Shown: positions 1 through 9,510 of the stretch, piece by piece
How positions within the stretch are numbered: position 1 is the stretch's first letter
How the letters are laid out: each line of letters starts with the position of its first letter
NCBI GenBank assembly: GCA_033064195.1
Contig: JARBJD010000720.1
Span: 1 to 20,775, forward strand
Reading direction: 5' to 3'
DNA from: Blattamonas nauphoetae
Lineage: Eukaryota > Preaxostyla > Oxymonadida
Length of the DNA: 20,775 bases
Translations under genes and position numbers: made by a program
The notes under the pieces: model-generated
Databases searched by the model: none
Told to the model about the DNA's origin: nothing
Seen by the model: only the letters and a program-made list of their open reading frames with translations

Positions 1-2112
1 GAGCAGTTGTACGTTTTGATGGATAAAGTCAAATCCTCAATCAGTTCTCCCGCTTCCTCTGATGATCTCGTTCTCATCAGTTGACATTGATGTTTCGCTG
101 AGCACACTGTCTGAAGAATCATGGATTGTGGAACTTTGGGTGGAAAAGTTGGGCTGAAAGAGTGTTCGTTTGTTTCGTCGAAGAGGATTGAGATGGGAAT
201 GCTTGTGGTTGAGAATGGAGAGCTGAGTTTGAAGAAGATGACATTGAAGAATGTTGGATTCTCTTCAAGAGCGATTGTTGTTCGGAATGGGACGAGTTCG
301 ATTGATGAACTGATTGTGACAGACTCTTCTCTGCGATCATTGATTGACGTGACGAATGTGAGTTCATTGACGATGATTAATTCTCGATTTGAACGAATCT
401 CATGGACAGGAGCTTCGAACGAGGATGGAGTGGGATCTCTGTGTCATTGGTCGGATGGAGTGTTTGTTCTTGTGAACAGCTCGACGACAGTTCAGTCGTG
501 TGTGTTCAGGATCTTTCAGAAGGGATTGAGTGTTTTCGGGGAAGATTGGACATTCACTTGGTGGATTTGAAGAAACGCATGATGAATCGCCTGACTTCCC
601 ATCGGCTCATCAGAAACATTCATTGTGAAGGGTCAGGACAGGTGACGCTTCACAGTTTGAGTGGTGGAGATGGGACTGGAAATCATTCGTCGCTGTGGAT
701 TGATTCGTCGGATTGTTTGATCATGAATGGGAAAACGGAAGTGTCTTCGCCTCTTTTCGTGCCAACGCTGAACGTGTCAGAAAGTGTGGTTTCGCGAACG
801 AAGACGAAAATGATGTCGATGACGATTCGTGGATTGATTCTGATGCCTTGTGGTCTTTCACTTGAAGTGTTCAGTGTGGACGACAAGAAGATTGAGACTG
901 GAACTCCTCACAAGATTGATCTGGAATCTCGCGCGACAAACTGGACCGAGACGTCGTTTTCGCTTTTTGAATGAATCCTCAGACTTCATTTCGCTGAATT
1001 CGAAACTGGAATTGCGAGCCCGCCTTGTTGTTGGAGATTCTTTTCAAACTCAAGAATCCATCCTCCTCAAACTGAGTCAGTTCGACGAACGCAAATCACA
1101 AATGACAAAAGCGCTGAAATGGTTGATCCCTCTGATCGTTGGAATCATTGTCGCGATCATCATCCTCTCCATCATCGTATGTGTTCTCTGGCATCGCCGT
1201 AACAAGAAAAATTCAAAAGAGAAACTGTCGGAAATGGGGGAGACAATGACATTCGACGATGAGTTCAAAGTCGACAATGTTCCTCTCGAAATGACAGACA
1301 GAGCCCATCACTCCTCGTTCGACACACCAACAACCGCAAATCTCATCCGACCGACTGAAACCAAAATGTTCGACGCGAAAAGAGCGAATGATGCGGATGA
1401 GGCAGACAGGGATGCACAATACCCGCAATATCTCCAAAACGAAGAGATTTCTCTTCAGAAAATGAACGGAGAAATCGGGACAGTCGAACATCGAGTCACT
1501 CTGTACAGCAGACTCCATCAACCATCACCAACAGATCGAATGCTCGATCGTTCTTCTCTCAGAAAAGCTGGTTGAAGCTGTCGTCACTCTGAAAAACAGT
1601 TCGGAGAAACTGAACACTTTGTTCAATTGAGCCCACACATCGTTTTTCGACAGCGCGGGTGTTGTGACGATCTCCAGTCAGCAGCACCCGCCATCCCAAA
1701 GTCGAATGACCAACCAACAACAATCGATGACGAACGAAATGATGCAAAAGAACAGCGAGGGGACAGATGGAGGGCGCCTGAAGTGGTGAACCAACAGCAG
1801 AACATCAAGGTTGAGAAAGCAGCCGTGTTCAGCTTGGGGATGATGCTTTGGGAAATCGAGAAAGGAGAAGTTCCTTTCCGTGATCTCAGCAACATTGATG
1901 CTCAGCGTCAAATTGGATCTGGTCATGTTCCTTCGATGGATGGTATTCCCCAATCGCTTTCCAAACTGATCGAGAACTGCCTCTCGATCGATCCAAAAGA
2001 CCGTCCGACTCTCGACGAGCTGGATGCCAAGCTCAAACGTGTCATTGACAAACCGACAGAGGAAATCGATGTCGAGAATGGGTCGCACAATGCCCGAACT
2101 TTGTTACTATGA
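1..2112 (+). pseudogene. Decayed 3' part of a secreted beta-helix / transmembrane / pseudokinase surface protein
   Basis: Host gene relic that enters from the left edge. The protein signal moves between reading frames at least five times (near 150, 540, 950, 1550 and 1620-1700), so it cannot be one working gene unless introns explain the shifts, and I see no convincing introns. In order: serine-rich beta-helix remnants (1-540); a membrane-proximal domain with a conserved-looking PLFVPTL and CGLSLEVF (about 750-1070); one strong membrane helix, ALKWLIPLIVGIIVAIIILS, followed by a basic WHRRNKK stop-transfer (about 1110-1215); a charged linker; then a kinase-like tail. The tail shows RWRAPEVV (an APE-type motif), VFSLGMMLWEI (subdomain IX) and DPKDRPTLDEL (subdomain XI). 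I see no glycine loop, HRD or DFG, so it is a pseudokinase by motif loss. The role is unknown; the topology suggests an anchored cell-surface protein with a cytoplasmic regulatory tail. It is the same family as the gene at 9857. Confidence 0.75.
1107..1215 (+). other. Transmembrane segment of the decayed surface protein
   Basis: The open frame 850-1575 encodes about 24 hydrophobic residues rich in Ile, Val and Leu, followed directly by Trp-His-Arg-Arg-Asn-Lys-Lys. This is a type I anchor, with the beta-helix part outside and the kinase-like part inside. It is the best preserved piece of the relic. Confidence 0.8.
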
Positions 2113-3655
2113 GCGATATCGACACACATGTCAACCCCCATCACTTCGCAATCCACAGCAACTTGTGTCGAAACAAACCTGTTCCAAACACGAACAAAGT
2201 TGAGATGTACCACTCCCACTTACCCCTCACCACAATCACTATTTTCACTATTTCAAACTTTACTCCCTCGAGTAGCCAACGCTACTCGTCGATGGTACGA
2301 TTTGGTCGAATTCACCTCACTCACTATGCCAATCGGAACTCATGTTCACACGTTTCGCTTGGAGCATCACGACCACTCACCATCACCCAACCATCACGTC
2401 ATCTGAGTTAGACCCACGAGACACACCACAATCCTCGTGAACAGTCTGATCTCATCCTGATTAACCACACACAATCATGTTGATTTTGAGATTCTTGATT
2501 GATGAACGAGAACGAGGCTTTGACCGAATGAACAATGAATGGGTTGAAGTCGTTCTTATCTTGATTGTCTCCTGATTGAGAAAGTTGGCAATTCAGACCT
2601 CGTCCACCACACATGGTCTTTGTTTGTCTTTGTTTTGGGGTTCTGTTTGCCAACATCCTGATTTGTCTCACTCTCTCTCCACTTCTCACCTCACCCAAGT
2701 CGCATTTCTGATACTTGTGCTGATCTGGAACACTCGCAATCAATCACCATCACACTGCACTTTGGAGACAATGGCCAGTCTCCCACCCTCCCGCTGGTTG
2801 ACACTGTGTGGATTGTGCGATGTGTTCTTCTTTCTCGTCTCTGCCGTTATTGTTCGAAGTCTCTTGTTTGCAGTCTGAAATTCACCGCTCGACGTGAATT
2901 CTGAATTATTCGGACGGAATTGAGCAGACCAGAAAGAAAAGTCCCTGTTCTGACTGTTCTGACATTGTCAGGAAGTCCTTTCACAGATGTTTCGAAGGGA
3001 CATTTTCGTGTCAATTGATTCCAAGAAGAATGGATTCACATCACTCCACTTCCTCAAATAACTCACCTCGCATTTGAATCTTGATTGTTGAGAAAAGAGA
3101 CACATCCCCTCCATTTTCTATCAGGATGATTTTTCAACTGAACAGCTGATTCATTTCGAATTAAAGTTTTTAACAGCCTAGGTCGTATTTTCACGTGTTT
3201 TTTTCAATCGACAGGGAGACTCAGGAGGAAGCTTCACAAAATGGGCCGATCGGGAATCATTCTCACTTGTTTGTTCGTAAACAGGACTGTTTCGCCAATG
3301 ATATGAAAAAAGCGGCGTAAGTGGACTTCCTGGGCCAAAAGTGATCTGACCGTTCATCCTTCTCTTTTTGATGCTTTACCATTTCGTTTCCGATCATTTC
3401 CTGTCTGCCTTGTTGGTGATCAGCCCGTACAAGCTAACAATCGGTGAATCGGACTTTTGACTTCGTGTAATGTGACAACTGGGCATAATGGCCAATACAT
3501 GAGACACGCGATAGATACAGGGCTGTACGTAACTAGCCGGACTCAAATTTCTACCCGAATGAGAGATGATCGATTGAATCGAAGAGTCAAATCGTGGGCA
3601 GAAATAGATAATTGACATTTTCATGCTTCCTCAGGTGAGTAGGACGGATGGTCTA
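2113..3655. other. Intergenic stretch with no recognisable gene
   Basis: About 1.5 kb with only short open frames on both strands. None shows a family motif, signal peptide or sustained composition bias. The longest, about 111 codons on the minus strand near 2408-2743, has no recognisable domain. The first few hundred bases may be the decayed 3' flank of the preceding pseudogene. No repeat shared with the rest of the window was noticed here. Confidence 0.5.
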
Positions 3656-4287
3656 GAGTGTCAATAAAGCACGCCATGTCAAGAATTCACGATCCATTAA
3701 GGATAAATCACAATTGGTCTAACTAAGAAAAGATACAATTTTAGATTTATTTGACGACAAAAATTTGAGAGTGCCTCATATCGCCCGATAGGAAAATACT
3801 CACATTTTTGAAACTTTTAGGTCATTTCTCCACAACCAGCCATCCGTTTTGAATCAAATAAAATGCATTGTGATCGTAAACATCTCGACAAAAGCTGCTC
3901 AAAAATGAAAGATATTTTTTCTAAGAATTTTGTGTCGAGAAAAATATGGGTTTTTTTCAATTCTCCCAAACACCCAGAATTTTTTCTCCAATTTTTTTCT
4001 CGACACAAAATTCTTAGAAAAAATATCTTTCATTTTTTGAGCAGCTTTTGTCGAGATGTTTACGATCACAATGCATTTTATTTGATTCAAAACGGATGGC
4101 TGGTTGTGGAGAAATGACCCTAAAAAGTTTCAAAAAATGTGAGTATTTTCCTATTGGGCGATATGAGGCACTCTCAAATTTTTGTCGTCAAATAAATCTA
4201 AAATTGTATCTTTTTCTTAGTTAGACCAATTGTGATTTATCCTTAATGGATCGTGAATTCTTGACATGGCGTGCTTTATTGACACTC
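3656..4287. repeat. Giant near-perfect palindrome (foldback / MITE-like element)
   Basis: The left arm (about 3656-3946) is the reverse complement of the right arm (about 3991-4287), with a spacer of roughly 44 bases. Outer ends read GAGTGTCAATAAAGCACGCC and its complement. Over nearly 300 bases per arm I see only a handful of differences (for example one base in CCTATYGGGCGATATGAGG and a few A/T-run length changes), so the arms are young or kept alike by gene conversion. Each arm also has its own smaller hairpin built on TCTCGACAAAA and TTTTGTGTCGAGA. It encodes no plausible protein; the short open frames here are palindrome artefacts. CTA flanks both sides (3653-3655 and 4288-4290), possibly a 3-bp target duplication. 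Most likely a non-autonomous DNA transposon of unknown family. Confidence 0.85.
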
Positions 4288-4327
4288 CTATTATCAAATC
4301 CGATTCAGCTATTCTCAGAAAGTTAAA

Positions 4328-5060
4328 ATGGAGGAGGACAAAGAAATGTCGACCCCTGAATGGCTGCGCCTTTTCTCTTCAGAAGAGGAGACAATTTCGT
4401 TCCTCATCGCCCACACAACCAAAACAGATCAATTCTCACCGGAACGTCCTTTCTCAACTCGCACAAACCCAAGCCAAATTGCTCTCAAGCGCTTCTGTAG
4501 ATGCTGTTTACTCCTTTTGTGCGCTCTTCGGCCAAGCTGAAACAGTTTCAGTTTGGGGAGGAATTGTACCTTTGGGAAGTGTGGATCGGATCGTGGAAGT
4601 GGACGAGATGTGCTTTGGGCGCAGAAAGAACGGAAGGGGGGAAGAGAGGCCTCAATGTTGGATAGGCGGGGTGATCGAAAGACACGAGAATGGACGGCCA
4701 CGTGGGATCTTCCTGCCTGTGCAGTACCGGTCTGAACCGGTTCTGCTTGGTGTCATTGAGGCAGTAGTCAAAGAAGGAACAACAGTTTATACCGATCGAT
4801 GGGCGGCATATCATACCATCCAAGAGCAACGTAACATGCAGCATGGGACTGTAATTCATTCTCTCTACTTCAAAGACCCGATCACAGGTGTATACACGAA
4901 CTGAATCGAAGGCCAATGGGCGCACATACACCGCTTTATGGCATCTGGAGGGACATCCAGCGACAGCTTGTTGGATAATTGTTCTCTCTTCCACAAGTTG
5001 AATATCGAGCAAATCTCGTTTCGGAGTATGTTGGAGAAACTTCGGAATAACGGCACTTGA
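4328..5060 (+). pseudogene. Broken Merlin (IS1595/ISXO2-type) DDE transposase
   Basis: DNA transposon relic. The frame from 4328 gives a short N-terminal part (STPEWLRLFSSEEETISFLI) that resembles the start of IS1595-type transposases. The catalytic core then lies in the frame of 4266-4904: VDEMCFGRRKN (first Asp), QCWIGGVIER, IFLPVQYRS, and VYTDRWAAYHTI (second Asp). The third acid lies in an IEGQWAHIHRFM block, directly after an in-frame TGA at 4902-4904; the frame then runs on to a TGA at 5058-5060. There is therefore at least one frame change near 4400-4540 and one internal stop, and no active enzyme is expected. The usual short terminal repeats and 8-9 bp target duplications of Merlin were not found. 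It begins just after the right arm of the 3656-4287 palindrome, but I cannot show that the palindrome belongs to it. Confidence 0.75.
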
Positions 5061-5120
5061 CGGGCCGGAAGGTGGATCACTCCATCAGTCGACACCCATA
5101 GTGTCCGAATCGCTCGAAAT

Positions 5121-6061
5121 TCAAAATGTTGCATTGTTCATCCTGTCGTCGTCTCCAGCTTTTATCAAAGCAGACGAAATGAACCCGCTTCGGAGGCTGT
5201 GGAAGCCAAAGTATTGAAGTGGATACCCAGCTTGGAAAGGACGATTCTGAAGGCGAATCGTCATTGCGTCCGGTCCAATTGGCCAGATTCTTTCCTCCAA
5301 CGAACCGTGCTTCTCCCACTCCTCACGAGAAGTCAATGAAAGCCCAAGTCTGTGTGCAAGATGCTTTTGAAGCCAGAACAGAACATTCAAGTTGCTGTAA
5401 GCAAACAAGTCGCCCTCCAGTGTGGCAACACTATCCTGGGCGTAGTGCCCCTTCATCTTTCTCAGTCGAAGGGTGACGAGGAGGACGGATGTATCTTTGA
5501 AACAAATAATTCTTTCAATGTCGCGGAGTTCTCTTGCGGCACAGGTTGAAGCGCGAGCGCCAGTCGACAAGGAGAATAGAAATAGACTGGCTTCAAAGGG
5601 TTTGTCGGGAAGGGATGATGGAATATGCGAGATGATTTTCAGAAGATCGGATGCGATGAGTGGAGGCTTGCCAATTAAGATATCAGGTGTTTCTTTCAAC
5701 TTTTTCATCAGACTTCTCTCGTCAACAACAGCTTTGTGGACGGGGTATGGTGTGGGTTCGCCTCTGTGAACTGTGTCAAGAGCAATCATGGCAGAGCGAA
5801 CAGTTGAGTCGAGAGAGTGAACCGAAACAAGTCCATGAATCCCAAGGACGAAGAGGAACTCCTTGACGAACTTGATTTAAAGAGGGAAGACTGAATCAAG
5901 TTTGTAGGCCACTCCAAAGTCCGACAGAAGACGAAATACCCAACGATGGTTTTCCTGTGTTTCAAGGCTGAAAGGAAGAGTATAGGCAGGTGGATTTGCA
6001 AGATCTTCGGCAGAGACTTGTGCCAGAATGGAACGAAGCCGTGTTGGGCCCTGATTTTAAT
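5121..6061 (-). pseudogene. Broken Crypton-like tyrosine recombinase
   Basis: Relic of a mobile-element integrase. The main open frame (5121-5789) holds a tyrosine recombinase catalytic domain: LSTGARASTCAARELRDIE matches the first catalytic Arg box, and GFHSLRSGFISSALIKAG matches the H-x-x-R box. The same frame continues upstream to about 6061 with a helical region that fits the core-binding N-terminal domain (QENHRWVFRLLSDFGVAY). About two breaks are evident and the final catalytic Tyr block is not seen in frame, so it is inactive. It differs clearly from the recombinase of the DIRS element at 12-16 kb and has no reverse transcriptase beside it. A Crypton-type DNA transposon is therefore likeliest; an orphan fragment of another recombinase-bearing element is possible. 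It runs convergently with the Merlin relic, the two 3' ends only about 60 bases apart. Confidence 0.65.
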
Positions 6062-6253
6062 TGAAGGGTGTCTTGATTGAAGGATTGTCCGATTGTTCAA
6101 CTGTCGGTGGAAGTATTTTGGTCCAAATGGCATTCTTCATCGAATGAGAGTGAAAGCTTCTATCTTCGGTTTGTCAATACTTGGCGTCATTTTCAAACAA
6201 TGCTCGATCATACTAAACATAAATCGAGTGATACGCCCTCATGGTAATAATAC

Positions 6254-7650
6254 GAGCAATTTCACACGCCATGTCAATTATTCACGATCTGTGAAGTATA
6301 AATTAGAAATGGTCCAACAAAGGAAATCCTAAGATACTAGGTTTTGTTTCAGGACAAAAGTCTGAGTGTGCCTCCACGACCAGATCCGTTTTGGACCGAA
6401 GAACAAGGTCGAATAAAGTTGGTTTCATTTTTTCCCAAATGTTCATTTCTTCAAAAAAACGTTTCCATGGAAAACTTCATCAAAATTGATTCACAAATTG
6501 TGTCGAAACGACAAAAACACATGAAAAAAGCGGTCAAGTTGATTCAAAAAGAATTGTATCACTGTCTTTTTTCTTTTGTCATTGTCATTTTGAGATGGTT
6601 TCAAAACGAAAAAAACGATTGAATGTGAGGCATTTTCTTTCTGTGTTTGTGATTGTGTCTGGTGGGTGCGATTCTGAAGAGCTGGTTGTTGAGTTGCAGC
6701 ATCAATTGTGGTGGAAAATGCAGATTTGGGATTGATGTTTGAAGTGATGACTCTGCTTTCTTTCTTCACCCGTCGACTGGCCTTGATGTCATTCCTAATA
6801 GGTTTCATCGCCCTCTGAATGGGATGTGTTTGACTGTAATTCTGCCTCTTCTTAAATATGAGGCTATTTTGTCCAGATGAGAGGATATTTTCTTCCTTGG
6901 TGTCGTTAATCCAGAAACGGAAGAGCCAGATGAACCAACTGGTGTCTATGATGAGCTTCAAAAGGTTGATACTTCTGGAGGTACTCCCTTCGACGTTACT
7001 GAGTCGGAGCACCAGTTTCGGGTCAGCTACTTTTCTTCTTTCGAGTGGATTTGTTCGACACACTCCAAATCTTTGCTTTATTACAATCTTTTTAGTCATT
7101 CCTGACTTTTTTGATAGACTGGAATCAAGATGGCCAAAATCGTTGTGATCGCTACTAACACAAAATAATACACAACATCCCGTTTGCTCGTATTCTTCGA
7201 CTCAATGTTGTGTCGAAGAAAACCTTCTACTGGGTTCTAAAACGAGTCAGATCCAACCAACCCTGCGGGTAGAGAGTCAGACCATCAAAGATTACTACCC
7301 ATGAACGAGAACGTATCATCGAACAGATTCATACCGATCGGCAACATAGACTCTTCCATTCAGCGATAGATATTCGTCGCATGGTTTGACTCTCGACAAA
7401 AAAATGATTGGCAAAAAAATATGTCATTTCTTTTTTGAGCAGCTTTTGTCGAGATCAATCCGAGTATAGTGCATTTTATTTGATTCCAAACTGATGGCTG
7501 GTTGTGGAGAAGAAAGGGCAAAAAGTTGAGAAAAATGTGTGTGCATTTCTAGCTTTCACAGTATTGTGAGGTTCTCTCTTGATACAGGCATTTTGGCGCG
7601 GAACCAATTTTATTTTTCTTAGTTTGACCAATATTGATTATTCAAGCCCC
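6254..7650. mobile_element. Old diverged relative of the palindromic element, with separated ends
   Basis: Positions 6254 to about 6372 resemble the left arm of the 3656-4287 palindrome: CACGCCATGTCAATTATTCACGATC, then AAATGGTCCAACAAAGGAAA and TCTGAGTGTGCCTCC, in the same order. Positions 7390 to about 7650 resemble its right arm: TTTTTTGAGCAGCTTTTGTCGAGAT at 7431-7455, CTGATGGCTGGTTGTGGAGAA, and TTTTTCTTAGTTTGACCAAT near 7620. The pair is inverted, so together they look like long terminal inverted repeats of an element of about 1.4 kb, much more diverged than the palindrome. Between them lie a 202-codon minus-strand open frame (6491-7099, Lys/Asn/Gln-rich, unrecognised) and the helix-turn-helix fragment at 7159-7389. 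Whether the inside belonged to the original transposon or was added later is not clear. Confidence 0.55.
7159..7389 (+). pseudogene. Possible Tc1/mariner-like transposase N-terminal (helix-turn-helix) fragment
   Basis: One frame encodes NIPFARILRLNVVSKKTFYW followed by VLKRVRSNQ, then after an internal TAG a run with RPSKITTHERERIIEQIHTD. This resembles the paired helix-turn-helix layout of Tc1/mariner-type transposases: a first helix-turn-helix ending in V-x-x-x-L-K-R, a basic linker, and K-(I/L)-T-x-x-E-R-x-x-I-I. No DDE/D catalytic part follows, because the right-arm repeat begins at about 7390. The match is by eye and short, so another helix-turn-helix transposase is equally possible. Confidence 0.35.
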
Positions 7651-7948
7651 ATTACCCGGATTATTAAAAACGTTCGGATTAATCACATATCTATTCGAAG
7701 GACTGGCCAGCAGATGATGATCTCACGTTGGAATCTGCGTTCGACTGTCAACCATTCTGAATTGATGGTTTGATGAGATGGAATTTAGCAGAGAGTGTTG
7801 ATGAGGAGCTGGTATCGCCGAACATAAAATGAGTGGACTGTGAGATATCAATCTGCTGTTTTCAGAGCAGACACAGTTCGTTGCGATGTGGACTGAGGAG
7901 ACTTGATGACACCAGTACTATTCACAATCACCTCTGTTCCTGCTTTCT
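7651..7948. other. Intergenic, nothing recognised
   Basis: About 300 bases between the end of the old transposon relic and a weak minus-strand open frame. No coding signal, repeat or regulatory element could be supported. Confidence 0.4.
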
Positions 7949-8523
7949 TCAGATGCGAGAATCCAGTTTCCAGTGTCTGGTAAGGAAGCTGAAAAGACAA
8001 ATATTTGGGTGATCATTCCCTTCCACACACACTGAGAGTGTTGTCTCTGATCCCATGTGAGGATCCCAAAAGCAAAGCAAACTCTCAGCCTCTCCAGGAC
8101 TTACTGTCACAATAATCCTCATTCTCTCGTCCAGCGAGATGATTGCAGATATACTTGTTGTGAATGTGGAGCCCAAAGAGAGATGGATGGTCGTTCATTC
8201 CGAAGAATGGGTAAACGGAGCTGATTGACGATCGAGGCAACAATGGTCAGCTTGCCTTCTCCATCCACTTCGATCAGCGTGGTGAGAGTGGAGGAAGGAA
8301 GTACCACTGAAGATTCTACATTTGGACAGGAGTGGAAAGGGATTGGGGGAGAAGATGAAGTGTCTCGAGATGATCGCTGAGAATGAAAAAGTGGAAGAGG
8401 AGAAACTCCACAATTGGATGAAAGGGGACGAAGAAGTCCAGAAATGCAGGCAATCCCTCGCTTAAAAAAACCGAATGCAATGGACACCAGCATCAACACA
8501 ACATTGCCACATTGTGAAAACAA
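7949..8523 (-). pseudogene. Unrecognised minus-strand open frames, possible host gene relic
   Basis: Two overlapping minus-strand frames, 8119-8523 (134 codons) and 7949-8176 (75 codons), would need one frame change to read as a unit. The first includes TLTTLIEVDGEGKLTIVASI and RNERPSISLWAPHS; the second includes LLCFWDPHMGSETTLSVCVE. Composition is protein-like but no domain is recognised. The opposite strand over 8355-8464 has a charged, coiled-coil-like reading that fits the sequence downstream, so strand assignment is uncertain and this may be only an antisense shadow. Confidence 0.2.
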
Positions 8524-8790
8524 AACTGAAAAGACCGGAACACTTGCGGGCTGAAGACGATGCTACACGGTGTCGAGAAGATGGAGATCGAAGGAGAAGA
8601 GAAGCAGTGGCGGCGAGAGGAAGAAGAGAGGCTGTAGAGAGAAGAGGAGGAGATGATTCGGCGAGAAGCTGAGTGGCGGAGACTGGAGGAAGTTTGAAGG
8701 AGGAGAGAGGATGAGAGTCTCTGACTGGAAAGGGAAGAGGAGAAACGATGGGAGAAAGCTGAGTGGGTCAGGAAAAGTGAGAATTTAAGA
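8355..8790 (+). pseudogene. Decayed Glu/Arg-rich coiled-coil coding remnant
   Basis: The plus strand is strikingly purine-rich and in two frames encodes runs of charged residues typical of coiled coils: MIAENEKVEEEKLHNWMKGD (8355-8464) and, from 8551, KQWRREEEERL, REEEEMIRREAEWRRLEE and LEREEEKRWEKAEWVRK. The second stretch is broken by three in-frame stops, and the two stretches are in different frames. Coiled-coil linkers of this kind occur in many protist kinases and cytoskeletal proteins, so the parent gene cannot be named. It may be the remains of a host gene that also covered the preceding few hundred bases. Confidence 0.4.
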
Positions 8791-9173
8791 GTCCACCACA
8801 TTCTATTCACATCCCTTTTGTTTATGCTTCGAAATGATTGCGTTTTCATTTCTTGTCTGAACAACAAAAAACTCAGAATTGAGAAATGGATGTGATCGGA
8901 CCCACTATTGGAGTTTCAACCACCTCCTCCTTCATTTCCACTTCTTTCGCCACCAGAACCCAAAATCAAGCCTATAATGCACTTTTATCACTGGAAATCT
9001 CCAAAAAACTGTGTATCACAAGTTTCAAGAGCCACGTCACCTCAGTTACTTGTGTCCATCAGTCATGGGCAAAAATATTCGTCCTCGTCTTGTGGAGTTC
9101 ACGAATAATACGTATTCTTTCCATTTTTCAGGAACACTTCAAAAAATACTCAGAATGTCATTTTCAAAATTTT

Positions 9174-9390
9174 GGGTCAGAATTTTTGACATCATTCAAA
9201 AGTTCGACGGTCATAAACAAAAAACGAAATTGACCACTCTTGCCACAACTTGATCCAGATCTCGTAAATGCTGTTCACTCATGTCCAACATCCCTTTGAA
9301 AGAAAAGTCGATTCATTTCTAAATCCTGAGAGGAGATTGGTTCCGAATGTTGGTCTTCGGACTTTTGAATGATGTCAAAAATTCTCACCC
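9174..9390. repeat. 30-bp inverted repeat with a 157-bp loop (possible MITE)
   Basis: Positions 9174-9203 and 9361-9390 are reverse complements with a single mismatch; the 24-base core GAATTTTTGACATCATTCAA plus AAGT is perfect. Total span is 217 bp. It could be a small non-autonomous transposon with 30-bp terminal repeats or a hairpin-forming segment. No clear target duplication was seen and the loop encodes nothing recognisable. Confidence 0.6.
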
Positions 9391-9492
9391 TTATAGAGTA
9401 TAAATCATGTGTTTATAGTAGCGTCACTAGACCACTTCACCTCACTTCACAAGGTAAAATCAGAAAGTGAAATCGCCATAATTTTCGAGTCG

Positions 9493-9510
9493 AAATACTG
9501 ATCAGTATTT
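9493..9510. repeat. 18-bp perfect palindrome
   Basis: AAATACTGATCAGTATTT is fully self-complementary and lies about 350 bases upstream of the start codon at 9857. It could be a protein-binding site, but one copy in A/T-rich DNA is weak evidence. Confidence 0.35.

Noticed and set aside
3817-4117. Three open frames of 63-84 codons on both strands around the palindrome centre
   Set aside because: They mirror each other because the DNA is a palindrome, and they are rich in Phe, Lys and Ser from A/T runs. No coding evidence.
3653-4290. CTA as a definite 3-bp target site duplication and hence a PIF/Harbinger assignment
   Set aside because: Three bases matching at one locus is weak, and no Harbinger transposase is present. 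Kept only as a possibility.
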